Positions 22,211-32,135 of a stretch of DNA of 35,542 nucleotides are shown in pieces; the stretch's first letter is position 1, and each line of letters starts with the position of its first letter. A model generated the notes under the pieces. That model saw only the letters and a list, made by a program, of their open reading frames with translations, was not told where the DNA came from and did no database searches. A program made the translations under genes and the position numbers. Source of the stretch: Desulfocapsa sp. (lineage in GTDB: Bacteria > Desulfobacterota > Desulfobulbia > Desulfobulbales > Desulfocapsaceae); the NCBI GenBank assembly GCA_016765495.1, contig JAESPV010000017.1, positions 1 to 35,542 of the forward strand, read 5' to 3'.

Positions 22211-23647
22211 ATGACAATAACACTTTACTGGCATGATTATGAGACCTGGGGAGCAGATCCCAGAAGAGATCGCCCAGCTCAATTTGCAGGAATCCGTACC
22301 GATACTGAGCTGAACATTATCGGCAAGGCACAAGTGAACTACTGCAAACCGGCCCAGGATGTACTTCCTGAGCCGCAAGCCTGCCTGATCACAGGTCTCA
22401 CACCCCAAGCTGCATTGGCTGATGGACTCTGTGAAGCAGAATTTATGGCCGAAATTTACAGGGAATTTATGCAGCCGGGCACCTGCGGAGTAGGCTACAA
22501 CAGTCTTCGTTTTGATGATGAATTTACCAGGTACGGATTCTATCGTAATTTTTTTGATCCCTACGCAAGAGAATGGCGCAACGGAAATTCGCGCTGGGAC
22601 ATTATCGATATGCTGCGCCTGACCCATGCTTTGCGCCCTGAAGGAATTGAATGGCCCACGAATGAAGACGGTGTCACCAGTTTTCGTCTGGAAGCATTAA
22701 CGAGTGCAAACAATATCAGCCATGAAGGGGCACATGATGCTCTTTCCGATGTACATGCCACCATTAGCCTGGCACGCCTGGTGCGAGACCGTCATCCCAA
22801 GCTCTACGATTACCTTTTTGACATGCGGGACAAGCGTAAAGTCGCTGGAAGTTTGAATCTGCGTGAACAACAAACCGTTCTTCACGTTTCCTCCATGTTC
22901 CCAGCAAAAACTGGATGTATTTCCCCCGTGATTCCACTGGCCCCACATCCAACAAATAAAAATGGCATCATTATTTTTGATCTCCGCCATGACCCGGAGG
23001 CATTGCTTAGTCTTGATGTTGAAGAAATTCAAAAACGCTTATTCACTCGCAGTGCCGACTTACCTGAAGGAGTGGAGCGCATCCCGTTAAAAACCATCCA
23101 TTTGAATAAATGCCCTGTGGTGGTTCCACTGAACACCCTGACTCCAGAAGCAGCAGAATGCTGGGATATTAACCTTGGAAAATCCGAAATCAATGCGAAG
23201 AAACTACGAGGAACGCACTCTTTAGCGCAAAAATTACAACAGATCTATAGTGGACAGGAGTTTCCACCCATTGCTGATCCTGATCAGAATTTGTATGGAG
23301 GAGGATTTTTTTCCGACAGAGATCGTTCCCTGATGGATACTATTCACGACATGTCAGCAACTGATTTGGCAAAAACCCGTATGCAGTTTGAAGATCCACG
23401 CCTTCCGGAAATGCTGTTCCGCTACCGTGCCAGAAACTGGCCGCAGACCTTATCACAAACAGAACGCAACAGATGGGATGAATATCGACGTGACCGTGTT
23501 ACTAATCCTGATGCCGATTGTGGCATAACCCTTGTGGAATATCAAAAACAACTGGCACAAATGGTGGTACGATCAGACATGAACGAACAGGAACGAGAGA
23601 TTCTTTCAGCTCTTGCTGATTGGCCGGCTGTAATTGGTCTCACCTGA
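22211..23647 (+). CDS. sbcB: Exodeoxyribonuclease I
   Basis: A 478-residue DEDDh 3'-5' single-strand exonuclease, the length and layout of ExoI. Catalytic acidic residues are D9 and E11 (HDYETWG), a third Asp in YNSLRFDDE (about 102), and H175/D180 in HDALSDVHAT. The C-terminal SH3-like and helical regions follow (FEDPRLPEMLFRYRARNWP is a family hallmark). It degrades single-stranded DNA in recombination and mismatch repair. It is monocistronic, preceded by the palindromic element, which therefore probably contains or displaces its promoter. No good ribosome-binding site is seen before the ATG. Confidence 0.95.
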   Translation: MTITLYWHDYETWGADPRRDRPAQFAGIRTDTELNIIGKAQVNYCKPAQDVLPEPQACLITGLTPQAALADGLCEAEFMAEIYREFMQPGTCGVGYNSLRFDDEFTRYGFYRNFFDPYAREWRNGNSRWDIIDMLRLTHALRPEGIEWPTNEDGVTSFRLEALTSANNISHEGAHDALSDVHATISLARLVRDRHPKLYDYLFDMRDKRKVAGSLNLREQQTVLHVSSMFPAKTGCISPVIPLAPHPTNKNGIIIFDLRHDPEALLSLDVEEIQKRLFTRSADLPEGVERIPLKTIHLNKCPVVVPLNTLTPEAAECWDINLGKSEINAKKLRGTHSLAQKLQQIYSGQEFPPIADPDQNLYGGGFFSDRDRSLMDTIHDMSATDLAKTRMQFEDPRLPEMLFRYRARNWPQTLSQTERNRWDEYRRDRVTNPDADCGITLVEYQKQLAQMVVRSDMNEQEREILSALADWPAVIGLT

Positions 23648-23690
23648 CAACTCCGCACAACCGGTAATCTCACCGCTGCTACCAGGAAGG

Positions 23691-24737
23691 CTACAAGACA
23701 GACCGCAGGGTATAGATCATCTGCTGTCCCTTACCTTTCATTTCAACGCGTTCACCATCAGAAAAAACAAACGTATTCTTGAGTAACTCATAACTTGCAC
23801 TGGACACATTTACTTGCATTGGCTGCGCCAATTCCTCCATCCTTGCAGCAATATTGACTGTATCTCCAAAAATATCGTACAGATATTTTTCAGTACCAAC
23901 CACTCCCCCAACCAACGGGCCACTGTGCATACCGACACGTAATTGCCAGATATGTGCGGCAGTATGGTTTCTGGCCTTTAAGAAGTCAACCATCTCAAAA
24001 GCGGCCCTGGCAACATTCTCAGTATGATTTTCGTTGCTCACGGGAACACCACAAACAAAGAGAAAAGCATCACCAATGGTTTTCATCCTCTCACAACTGT
24101 TTTTTAGAGTTATCCGGTCAAATGCCGTAAAAATCTCATTCAATTCCTGCAATATCACCTCCGGAGCCATTGCTGAAGAGGCGGCAGTAAAACCGATAAT
24201 ATCGACAAAACAAACCGTGGTCTCTGTGAAGAGTTGTGGAGCACACTCTCCTGTTTTCAGAAGTTCCATACCAACGCTTTTGGGAAGGACATTATAGAGT
24301 AAATTCTGGGATTTTTGTTTTTCCAGAAGCAGTAGCTGGTTTTTTTCCTCCAGCTTATGCTGCAATTGATGAATTCGCAGATGGGTAGCAATTCGCGCAA
24401 TCACTTCTGCAGGCTCAAAGGGTTTTGTTATATAATCCACCCCACCTGTTTCAAATCCTTCCAGTTTATCTCTGGTGGAATCCAGAGAACTGATAAAGAC
24501 GACCGGGATATCACTTGTATTTACGTCCTTTTTCAAATATTCGCAGGTAGTAAAACCATTTATCCCCGGCAATATAATATCGAGAACAATCAAATCCGGC
24601 AGAGTATGTTTAACAATTTCCAGGCTCTCTTCACCTGACCCTGCAATAAGGACCTGATAGTTCTGTTTGATAAAAATCTTCGCCAGAAGTTTTTGGTTAA
24701 TAATAGAATCTTCAACAATCAATATCGTCTGTTGCAT
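23691..24737 (-). CDS. Response regulator with class III adenylate cyclase output
   Basis: A 348-residue REC-cyclase. REC occupies 1-120, with phospho-acceptor D53 and K105. A coiled-coil (about 120-150) and LLYNVLPKSVG linker lead into a class III nucleotidyl cyclase. Metal Asp are D179 (VCFVDIIGFT) and D223 (KTIGDAF); the purine-specifying pair is K219 and D288 (YDIFGDTVN), the combination found in adenylate rather than guanylate cyclases; N295 and R299 (NIAARM) stabilise the transition state. It should make cAMP in response to phosphorylation. No cognate kinase is adjacent on this strand; the histidine kinase at 27884 is a possible but unproven partner. Confidence 0.92.
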   Translation of the reverse strand: MQQTILIVEDSIINQKLLAKIFIKQNYQVLIAGSGEESLEIVKHTLPDLIVLDIILPGINGFTTCEYLKKDVNTSDIPVVFISSLDSTRDKLEGFETGGVDYITKPFEPAEVIARIATHLRIHQLQHKLEEKNQLLLLEKQKSQNLLYNVLPKSVGMELLKTGECAPQLFTETTVCFVDIIGFTAASSAMAPEVILQELNEIFTAFDRITLKNSCERMKTIGDAFLFVCGVPVSNENHTENVARAAFEMVDFLKARNHTAAHIWQLRVGMHSGPLVGGVVGTEKYLYDIFGDTVNIAARMEELAQPMQVNVSSASYELLKNTFVFSDGERVEMKGKGQQMIYTLRSVL

Positions 24738-25210
24738 TAATTCTTTTTTCCACAGTTGATAGGTACAAAATGTTTTCTCAGTATCACCTGAAAAATTCCA
24801 CCCACTCTTTGAGTTCTGAACATCATTCCCCGTGGGCAGAAGTTAGCAGTTTTCGGTTATTGCTGTTCGAAAACTGAAAACTGATATAGGAGAAAATCCC
24901 ACAGAAATTTTAAATACCAGATACATTAAAATCTAAGCGTATCAAAACACAGCAATTAATACTACCACTATCACTGGACAGTAACCCGTTTGTCTTCAGA
25001 CAATTATTACAACATCACGCAACGTGTCAAAAGCCAAACCATTGAATGACCTTAGACACTAACATTATTAACAAAAGATCCACTCCAGAACACTTCAAAG
25101 GAAATTTAAGGAAAATGAAACTTGGCTCAAGGCGAAATAAGTGCTTTAATATAAAAGACAATATAAAGAAACTATAGAAATTCATCTTTTACTGAGAAAT
25201 CCTCCGTCCC
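24738..25210. other. Intergenic region between cyclase and potassium channel genes
   Basis: This 473-bp AT-rich divergent interval should contain promoters for both neighbouring genes. Its only recognisable structure is the palindromic repeat at 24831-24927. No RNA gene or ORF is supported. Confidence 0.55.
24831..24927. repeat. Palindromic interspersed repeat, copy 1
   Basis: GTGGG (24832-24836) pairs with CCCAC (24898-24902), enclosing a perfect inner hairpin CAGTTTTCG (24847-24855) / CGAAAACTG (24868-24876). GGGCAGAAG after the first arm and CCCACAGAAA at the second arm recur with the same order and spacing class at 34058-34144, so this is one family of dispersed repeats. Confidence 0.7.
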
Positions 25211-26908
25211 ATGCAACTGTTGCTACTGCAAATTCTTTTTTTTATAAAAAATAAAAAGGCCAAAAAAAATGTCCTCCTTCTGGCTAAGTTTCTCTTTTTT
25301 CTCGGCCTGATTATTGCGCTCTACAGCGTAACCTTCCATCTGCTCATGGCACATGAGGGAAAGGATTACAGCTGGATTACCGGAATGTATTGGACACTCA
25401 CCGTTATGTCCACCCTTGGGTTTGGAGATATTACCTTTTCCACAGATCTTGGACTTCTATTTACCCTGCTTGTTCTCATTTCGGGTGTTATCCTGCTGCT
25501 CGTCATGCTACCTTTCACTTTTATTCAATTCTTCTGGGTGCCGTGGCTTGAAGCCCAAAACCAGACAAGAACGCCGCGTACCCTGCCGGAATCGATACAA
25601 GACCATGTCATCCTGACAAATTTTGACCCTATCACCAGAAATCTCGTCGAAAAACTGAAGAAACATAAATACGACTATAGTTTTGTCACCGCAGACCAGC
25701 AAACAGCCATTGACATATCTGATGCCGGATACAAAGTCGTTTTAGGTGAAGTGGATGTGCCTGAAACCTACCAAAAGATGCAGGCTGACAAAGCCTCCCT
25801 CATCGTTGCCACAGCCGATGATTTAATCAACACCAATATTTGCTTCACAGTGAGAGAAGTTAGCGACACTGTCCCGATTGCAGCGAGCGCTGACAACAAA
25901 CATTCACTCGACATCCTCAAATTCCCTGGAAACACAAGCGTTTTTCGGCTTATGAACATGCTTGGCACCAGCATGGCAGAAAAGACAATGGTTGTACGAC
26001 AAACGAATATCATTGGCAAGTTTGAACAATTACTCATCGGTGAATTTCCTGTCCGTGATATAGATCATCTTGCCGGCCAGACACTTATGCAATCCAAACT
26101 GAGGAACAGGATTGGGCTGACAGTCATCGGTATATGGGAGCGGGGCGAAATCCTCCCACCTGATCCAGATGCCACGCTCAAACAGACAAATATCCTTATC
26201 ATTGCGGGAACCAAAGAAGATCTTGAACGGGTTGATCGTAGCCTGGCAATGTCTCCTGAAAAAGAAGATTCGGAGATTGGCATTCTTATTCTCGGAGGAG
26301 GCAGGGTCGGACAGGCCGCAGCTGACTACCTGGAAGAAAATGACATCCCTTATACAATTATTGAAAAACGTTCTATTATTACAACAGGAAACAACCGGCA
26401 TATCCAAGGTGATGCTGCTGATATTAACACCTTGAAAGAAGCTGGTATTGAGAAAGCTCGTGCAGTTATCATCACCACCCACAATGACGCCATGAATATC
26501 TACCTTTCCTTTTACTGCCGTCAACTGCGCCCGGACATACAGATCCTGAGTAGAGCCGCTGAAGAACGAACGGTTTCCAAACTGCACCGGGCAGGAGCTG
26601 ATATTGTAGACTCCTCAGCATCCCTGGGCGCAAACTCCATAATGAACCTGTTACAACCATCGAAATCATCATTTTTTTCAGAAGCACTTAATGTTTTTAT
26701 GGTACCAACTCCAGATGCATTTATCGGAAAAACTCTAGCCGAAACCATGATACGGGAAAAAACCCGCTGTAACCTTCTTGCCATAAAAACAGAGAAAGAC
26801 TTCACAACACACCTTGATCCTGATATGTCTTTTAATAAAGAAGGAAAATTAATTCTGGCAGGATCACTTGAAGCAGAAGAACTGTTCCGAAAAGAATATC
26901 TCAAATAA
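25211..26908 (+). CDS. Potassium channel with tandem RCK (TrkA-N/TrkA-C) domains
   Basis: A 565-residue two-helix K+ channel. One helix at about 22-45, a pore loop with selectivity filter TLGFGDIT (68-75) and a second helix at about 82-108 form the pore. The filter reads GFGD, a known variant of GYGD. Two RCK modules follow: the first around 125-330, the second from about 345, with a Rossmann start ILILGGGRVGQAA and an acidic strand end IIEKRS, each with a TrkA-C-like tail. Gating by NAD(H), nucleotide or Ca2+ is typical but not readable here. The gene ends ten bases before the PilZ gene, so potassium flux and cyclic-di-GMP sensing may be co-expressed. Confidence 0.92.
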   Translation: MQLLLLQILFFIKNKKAKKNVLLLAKFLFFLGLIIALYSVTFHLLMAHEGKDYSWITGMYWTLTVMSTLGFGDITFSTDLGLLFTLLVLISGVILLLVMLPFTFIQFFWVPWLEAQNQTRTPRTLPESIQDHVILTNFDPITRNLVEKLKKHKYDYSFVTADQQTAIDISDAGYKVVLGEVDVPETYQKMQADKASLIVATADDLINTNICFTVREVSDTVPIAASADNKHSLDILKFPGNTSVFRLMNMLGTSMAEKTMVVRQTNIIGKFEQLLIGEFPVRDIDHLAGQTLMQSKLRNRIGLTVIGIWERGEILPPDPDATLKQTNILIIAGTKEDLERVDRSLAMSPEKEDSEIGILILGGGRVGQAAADYLEENDIPYTIIEKRSIITTGNNRHIQGDAADINTLKEAGIEKARAVIITTHNDAMNIYLSFYCRQLRPDIQILSRAAEERTVSKLHRAGADIVDSSASLGANSIMNLLQPSKSSFFSEALNVFMVPTPDAFIGKTLAETMIREKTRCNLLAIKTEKDFTTHLDPDMSFNKEGKLILAGSLEAEELFRKEYLK

Positions 26909-26917
26909 CGTACTCAA

Positions 26918-27856
26918 ATGGACAACCAGGAAGAGAAAAAAGAACTCTCTCTTAAAAACATTCAGAAAAAACTTGCGTTCTTTTTCCCCGAAGAATCTTA
27001 CACCTTCACCAGGCAGGCAGTTGAAGATGGTGTAGCGTCTGGAGATTTTTTGGTCAATTCCAGCCAAATACTCCCCTATATTCAGACAGCACTACTCGAT
27101 GAGAGAATTCTGGAGATACAGATTAATGGCATGAGCAAGGTTTATTTCAGCAGAATAAATGATGATTTCCCGGATCTTGAAGAAAGCGAAAACGATGCAG
27201 GTGAATTAACACTGACAGAACCCGATTACACAGCCGGGGATTATCTCAAACGGATGAGCCATGTCATCACCCTGCCCATCGAACCCGGTATGGGAAATCT
27301 TCATCTCCGTAACTCACAAAAGATTGTTATTCGATTTTTCACCTCCACAAGTGCTGTCGAGCTTGGAACCTTTTTCCAGGATTTGGCCATTGTTCGTGAT
27401 ATTCCTGTTCTCCGGTTAGCCTTCCCTGTTGTGGGCAGGCAAGTTCGAGAGGCAAGAGCATTTCGGGCAAAAGTCACTCAAGATGCAAATTTTAATATTT
27501 TTGTGAAAGGAAAGAAGACACGACCGGATATCCAGACAGAACCTATTGACATCAGTGCAGACGGCCTATCCTTCAACATTCAAAAGAAGCACCAAAGCAT
27601 GTTTCAGGAAGATGAAATCTGCACAGTCCACTTTCTCATTGATGAAGAAATGCGGATAACAGTCAAGGGAAGCGTACGTCATATTTCCAAAGTGCGTGAA
27701 AAGAAAGGTATTCAATATCGTTGTGGACTCCAGCTGGAGATCCCCACACCTTCCATCGCAAGAGACATCGAAACCATTGTAGCCATGGTACAACGTGCCC
27801 ATCTCAAAGAACTTTCTGATATATCCGAAGAGAGCGGCATTACCCTTATCAAGTAA
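26918..27856 (+). CDS. PilZ-domain protein (cyclic-di-GMP receptor candidate)
   Basis: A 312-residue protein. The N-terminal 165 residues look like a YcgR-N/flagellar-brake-like beta domain (VNSSQILPYIQTALLDERILEIQI ... YFSRI). The C-terminal PilZ domain carries an Arg-rich start (R174, R177, R180, R183), where the RxxxR motif is expected, and DISADG (D211, S213, G216), the (D/N)xSxxG motif. Together these bind cyclic di-GMP. It is the second gene in a rightward run and is followed after 27 bases by a kinase with HD-GYP-like domains, whose relatives degrade this messenger. Function is well supported by family, physiological target unknown. Confidence 0.85.
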   Translation: MDNQEEKKELSLKNIQKKLAFFFPEESYTFTRQAVEDGVASGDFLVNSSQILPYIQTALLDERILEIQINGMSKVYFSRINDDFPDLEESENDAGELTLTEPDYTAGDYLKRMSHVITLPIEPGMGNLHLRNSQKIVIRFFTSTSAVELGTFFQDLAIVRDIPVLRLAFPVVGRQVREARAFRAKVTQDANFNIFVKGKKTRPDIQTEPIDISADGLSFNIQKKHQSMFQEDEICTVHFLIDEEMRITVKGSVRHISKVREKKGIQYRCGLQLEIPTPSIARDIETIVAMVQRAHLKELSDISEESGITLIK

Positions 27857-27883
27857 CGGAACGTACTGACCAGAACCCACCCT

Positions 27884-30800
27884 ATGCATAGTTTGCCAGA
27901 CAAACAGGAAATTCTTTTCGAAATAGTTTCGCTCCTTTCCAAAATTCTCTATTTAGATGCAGAGGAACACCTGACACACGGCCTGCGGATTGCCAGCCTG
28001 TCCCAAGCCATCGCCAAACAACTGCACCACGACCAGCCCACGCAGCTCTTCGTTGCCGGATTATTGCATAATATCGGTGGCACAAAGCAGAAAGAGAGCC
28101 ATTCTCAGCATATTCAAGGTACTTTTCGGGATTTGGAGGAACGTGGGTATTCCACTCGAGGCGCTGAAATTCTGCAGAGTTTCCATCTCTTTCAACCACT
28201 TGCAGGGTGGATCGCTGACCACCATGAACGCTACGACGGAACAGGATTTCCTGAAGGGAAAGCAAGACATGCTATTTCTTCAGAGGCAGGGATTCTCCAT
28301 CTCGCAGACCTTCTCGATATGTTCATAACCACTAATCCCAGGGCAACACTCAAAGAGACACGACTTTTCCTGAACAAACAATCGGCAAGTAGTGTTGATC
28401 CAATGATTGTCGAGGCAGCTAAGCAGTGTTTTTCTGCTCCGGAGAACCTTGCTTTTTTTGTTGACAGCAATTTCCATAAGGCACTGTTTGCAACTCTTGA
28501 AATTGATTTCCCCGGACTGCATGCCATATCTATCCCGGAGTTAATTTCTCAATTACTCTGGCTCACTGCCCTGGTGTCAAACAGCAGCAGCCAGGAAAAG
28601 GATTTTTATTCCAACCGGGTGGCCTTTTATTGTCATCGTATCGTTAAATCATTCGACATCCCGGATCTTGACCCGATCCAAGCCCTATGGGCAGGGCTCC
28701 TCCATGATATAGGGAATAACGCAACTGCAACACAAGAGACGCAAGAAAATCCTGAGCTATCGTCCAAACTGCTTAGCCATTATCAGCAACACCCGATGGT
28801 CTCTGCAGATCTTGTGACCACCGTGAACGTCCTTAAACACTTTCGACCCATTCTTGCAGCGCACCATGAATACTGGAATGGAACAGGATTTCCCACAGGC
28901 CTAAAAGGGAATGAAATTCCTCTTCTTTCCCAAATCATTGGGATCTGCGAATATTATGAAGACCTTGCAGAAAAAATGAGAAGTGGCCGGCAAGTCAATC
29001 TCCCGAGTATAATCGCTGAGCTTGAAAAAGAGCGGGACCGCCTGTTTTCATCACAACTTCTCGATGTCGCCATCCCGGTTTTTAACAATTGGGGATCACG
29101 TAATATCTCCTGGATGCAGGAAATAAAAAATGTGCATGCCTTTTTTACGTCCGATCCCTTCGACAACGTTTCTCAGGAGAATGAAACGCCGAGACAAACA
29201 GTGGCAGAAAAAACGGATAAGACTGACAACACGTTTTTTCCCCGGCAGTGGTCTCTTGCCAAACTCTCTTCAGACTTTACTGTACTTGAAGGAGACAGAG
29301 AACTCGGTACTATCACAAATGAATCCCTTGTTGAAAAGTTTTTTGATATTGTTGCGCCATCTATCATCAAAAAAACCCGTGAATCATTAAAAAAACTCGA
29401 AGAAAGTCATTCGCTCACTCTTACTCTCTTATCCAGACAGAAAATACAACTTGAAGTCATTTTCATAAAAAGCAACAAGGGCTATAACCTTCTCTACCGT
29501 GGAATCAACAAAACGCCACTTTTCACACGAACGCACTCCATATTTTATCAGCATTTCAAAAACAGCCCTGAAGCACTACTGCTTTTTGACAAAGAATCGG
29601 TGATCACAGATGTGAACAAAAGTGGCCTGAGTCTTCTCGGCTTTTCCAGAATAGGGTTAGTTGGCAAAGAACTCAATACGCTCTTTTCTCCATTCCTGTC
29701 AAAACCTCAAATAAGCTCCCTCCATATGCTGCTCGCTGAAACCGGGGATGAGGATATCTGGCTTGAAGAATTTTCGATTATTAATAATCAGGGGACAGCC
29801 TGCACACTCCAGGTAACCATTGAACCTCTTCCTGATTACAACGATCAACCAACGTATCTTTGCAGACTAAGAGATGTTTCAAGTAGAAAAAAGATGGAGG
29901 AGGATCTGGTTCAACGTGATCATGCCATGCAACTCATTGTGCACAATATTTCCGGATTAACAGGGGAGAATTTTTTCAAATCATTACTACAGCAATTTGA
30001 GGCACTGACAAAAGCTACGTTTGTCATGGTGGGAGAACTGGTATCAAACAACCTGGCTATCAATCCGCTTTCATTTCGCCAACATGGCACATTCCAGGAC
30101 AGAGACCGATTTCTCCTTCATGGTACCCCCAGTAAGCTGATTTTTCAAAAAGGAGAAGTTTTCTTCCCAAATCGTTTGCAGGAATTCTTTCCTCTGGATA
30201 AATCATTAAAGAAACAACACATTCATTCATGCTGGGGGCTGCCCCTGCGAAGCCAGGATGGTACAGTCATTGGAGTTCTGGTGGCCATGGATGATAATGA
30301 AATACGTCGTTCAGAAAGTAGCCGGGCTCTGGTAAAAGTCCTGCAATCTCTAGCTGGAAGGGAACTTTCCAGGATGCAAACTGAGAGAAAGCTAAAACAA
30401 AATGAGCAGCAGCTGGAAAGCCAGAATATTGAATTGACCCGAATGAGCCAAATAAAAAGTGATATGATTGCTATCACTTCACATGACCTCAAATCCCCGC
30501 TTTCTGCCATTATTGGATATGCTAATATACTTAGCCAGTACTTTTCCACCCTGCCCGAAGAAAAAATAGTGCACTACATTCGTCGCATCGAAGAAGAGGG
30601 TGAAAAACAGCTTACTTTTATCAACAAACTTCTTGATCTCTATCGTATTGAATCCGGTGAAATCACTCTGGAACGTGAACAGGGTCGTCTCGATTTGCTC
30701 GTAACGGGTTGTATTGACAGTCAGGAACATGTTGCATCAGAACGAAACATTGTTATTCATTTCCACGTGAAAGGCTCCCCGGCTCTCATCACCTTTGATC

Positions 30801-31135
30801 CCACTCGTATGGAACAGGTTGTTTCAAACATTTTATCCAACGCCATAAAATTTTCTCCGGATAATTCAACCATAGATATTCTCTACCGCCAGGACGAAGC
30901 ATCTGTTCTTATTGAAATTTGTGACCATGGGTCCGGAATTGACGAAGAAGAGATCCTCCATATTTTTGATCGCTATTACATGGGCCGTACTGATTTTGAG
31001 ATTCGTCCTGAAGGATCAGGCCTTGGGCTTTATATCGTAAAAAACATAATTACCCTCCATGGTGGAGACGTCTCCGCCCGCAACAGAAAGAAAGGCGGTA
31101 GTTGCTTTTCTGTGTGGATTCCTGCAAATAATTAA
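27884..31135 (+). CDS. Sensor histidine kinase with two N-terminal HD-GYP-like domains, PAS and GAF
   Basis: A 1083-residue multidomain protein. Two HD-GYP-like modules come first: the first has LLHNIG (the HD is HN) and HHERYDGTGFP, the second LLHDIG and HHEYWNGTGFP. The first has lost the Asp of its HD pair, and in both the GYP reads GFP, so only the second is a likely phosphodiesterase. A PAS domain (about 560-670), a GAF domain (about 690-830), a coiled-coil, a HisKA helix with phospho-acceptor H867 (TSHDLKSP) and an HATPase with N, G1 and G2 boxes (SNILSNAIKFSPD, DHGSGI, GSGLGLYIVK) complete it. It would couple cyclic-di-GMP chemistry to phosphorelay. The REC-PATAN gene 12 bases downstream is its probable partner. 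Confidence 0.88.
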   Translation: MHSLPDKQEILFEIVSLLSKILYLDAEEHLTHGLRIASLSQAIAKQLHHDQPTQLFVAGLLHNIGGTKQKESHSQHIQGTFRDLEERGYSTRGAEILQSFHLFQPLAGWIADHHERYDGTGFPEGKARHAISSEAGILHLADLLDMFITTNPRATLKETRLFLNKQSASSVDPMIVEAAKQCFSAPENLAFFVDSNFHKALFATLEIDFPGLHAISIPELISQLLWLTALVSNSSSQEKDFYSNRVAFYCHRIVKSFDIPDLDPIQALWAGLLHDIGNNATATQETQENPELSSKLLSHYQQHPMVSADLVTTVNVLKHFRPILAAHHEYWNGTGFPTGLKGNEIPLLSQIIGICEYYEDLAEKMRSGRQVNLPSIIAELEKERDRLFSSQLLDVAIPVFNNWGSRNISWMQEIKNVHAFFTSDPFDNVSQENETPRQTVAEKTDKTDNTFFPRQWSLAKLSSDFTVLEGDRELGTITNESLVEKFFDIVAPSIIKKTRESLKKLEESHSLTLTLLSRQKIQLEVIFIKSNKGYNLLYRGINKTPLFTRTHSIFYQHFKNSPEALLLFDKESVITDVNKSGLSLLGFSRIGLVGKELNTLFSPFLSKPQISSLHMLLAETGDEDIWLEEFSIINNQGTACTLQVTIEPLPDYNDQPTYLCRLRDVSSRKKMEEDLVQRDHAMQLIVHNISGLTGENFFKSLLQQFEALTKATFVMVGELVSNNLAINPLSFRQHGTFQDRDRFLLHGTPSKLIFQKGEVFFPNRLQEFFPLDKSLKKQHIHSCWGLPLRSQDGTVIGVLVAMDDNEIRRSESSRALVKVLQSLAGRELSRMQTERKLKQNEQQLESQNIELTRMSQIKSDMIAITSHDLKSPLSAIIGYANILSQYFSTLPEEKIVHYIRRIEEEGEKQLTFINKLLDLYRIESGEITLEREQGRLDLLVTGCIDSQEHVASERNIVIHFHVKGSPALITFDPTRMEQVVSNILSNAIKFSPDNSTIDILYRQDEASVLIEICDHGSGIDEEEILHIFDRYYMGRTDFEIRPEGSGLGLYIVKNIITLHGGDVSARNRKKGGSCFSVWIPANN

Positions 31136-31147
31136 TGGACAAGCCCC

Positions 31148-32080
31148 ATGACACAACAAAAAATTTTAATAATTGATGATGATCCAGCCCAACATGAAAT
31201 ACTTGATGTACATTTGAGCCTCGCAGGATTTGATACTCTCCATGCAACCAGCAGTGCAGAGGGATTTGAAAGAGTAAAAGACCATACTGTTGCACTTATT
31301 CTGCTGGACATAAACATGCCGAAAATGGATGGTTTCCAGACCATTGAAATTTTACGTAGCACCCCCCAGACACGAGACACCCCTGTCCTCTTCCTGACCA
31401 GCCTTGATCGACAATATCTAAAAGTCAAAGGGCTGGAACTGGGAGCCGATGATTATGTTACAAAACCCTTCAATGGTGCAGAATTGATCGCACGAATCAA
31501 GGCGATCCTTCGCAGGCAGAGTACTTCTTCAGAGAAATTTGCCTTAAGCGGCGATATTCAGGAAATAGGCATGTGTGATCTTTTACAGAATATCAGCCAA
31601 TCTTTAAAAACAGGAAAGATTCTCTTTTCCGACATGAACGGAGAACTCATTATCTCCGGTGAAAATATTCTTTATGCCCGCCAGGGAACTTGCAGCAATA
31701 TTGACGGCCTGCTCCGTTTAATGCTTCTGGAGTATGGCCGGTTTTCGGTAACGTATGGCGCATTTTCTGTTTCGGAGAATGAACAGGCCATACCGGTCAT
31801 GAAAGCTCTTCTTAGCGGTGTAAATGAAATTGACCAGATTAAAATGGCGGTTAAAGAGACAACGGGACAAGCAGATCCATTTCTTGAACTGACAGGGAAT
31901 GCAACAGGAAACGCTTCCATTGACGCACTCAAGGCGAAGTTTCCCTGTCGTTTAATTGACCTTGCAACAACAATGTCAAAACCATTGAAGAATAATGTCT
32001 ATAATATATTAAAGGCAATTCATACAAAGAGATTAACTGTTTTACCGGCAGATTATTCGAGTAAAAGAAAAAAGGACTAA
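31148..32080 (+). CDS. Response regulator with PATAN (DUF4388) output domain
   Basis: A 310-residue regulator. REC spans 1-120, with acidic pocket D10-D11-D12, phospho-acceptor D54 (LLDINMPKMDG) and K106. Residues about 130-230 match the PATAN/DUF4388 pattern (LSGDIQEIGMCDLLQNIS ... GKILFSDMNGELIISG ... ILYARQG), a protein-protein interaction domain and not DNA-binding. The C-terminal 80 residues are helical and unassigned. It is the last gene of the signalling run and starts 12 bases after the kinase stop, making it the presumed cognate receiver. It probably acts on motility, pili or another protein complex instead of on promoters. Confidence 0.88.
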   Translation: MTQQKILIIDDDPAQHEILDVHLSLAGFDTLHATSSAEGFERVKDHTVALILLDINMPKMDGFQTIEILRSTPQTRDTPVLFLTSLDRQYLKVKGLELGADDYVTKPFNGAELIARIKAILRRQSTSSEKFALSGDIQEIGMCDLLQNISQSLKTGKILFSDMNGELIISGENILYARQGTCSNIDGLLRLMLLEYGRFSVTYGAFSVSENEQAIPVMKALLSGVNEIDQIKMAVKETTGQADPFLELTGNATGNASIDALKAKFPCRLIDLATTMSKPLKNNVYNILKAIHTKRLTVLPADYSSKRKKD

Positions 32081-32135
32081 CCCGACACGTCGGAAATCTT
32101 TTGAGTATCGCTGGATAAGGACCTTCACCAAACAA

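Noticed and set aside
32081..32135. Possible terminator between the converging REC-PATAN and pdxH genes
   Set aside because: CCGACACGTCGG allows only a four- to five-base stem with a tiny loop and the T tract after it is interrupted, so it is too weak to call.
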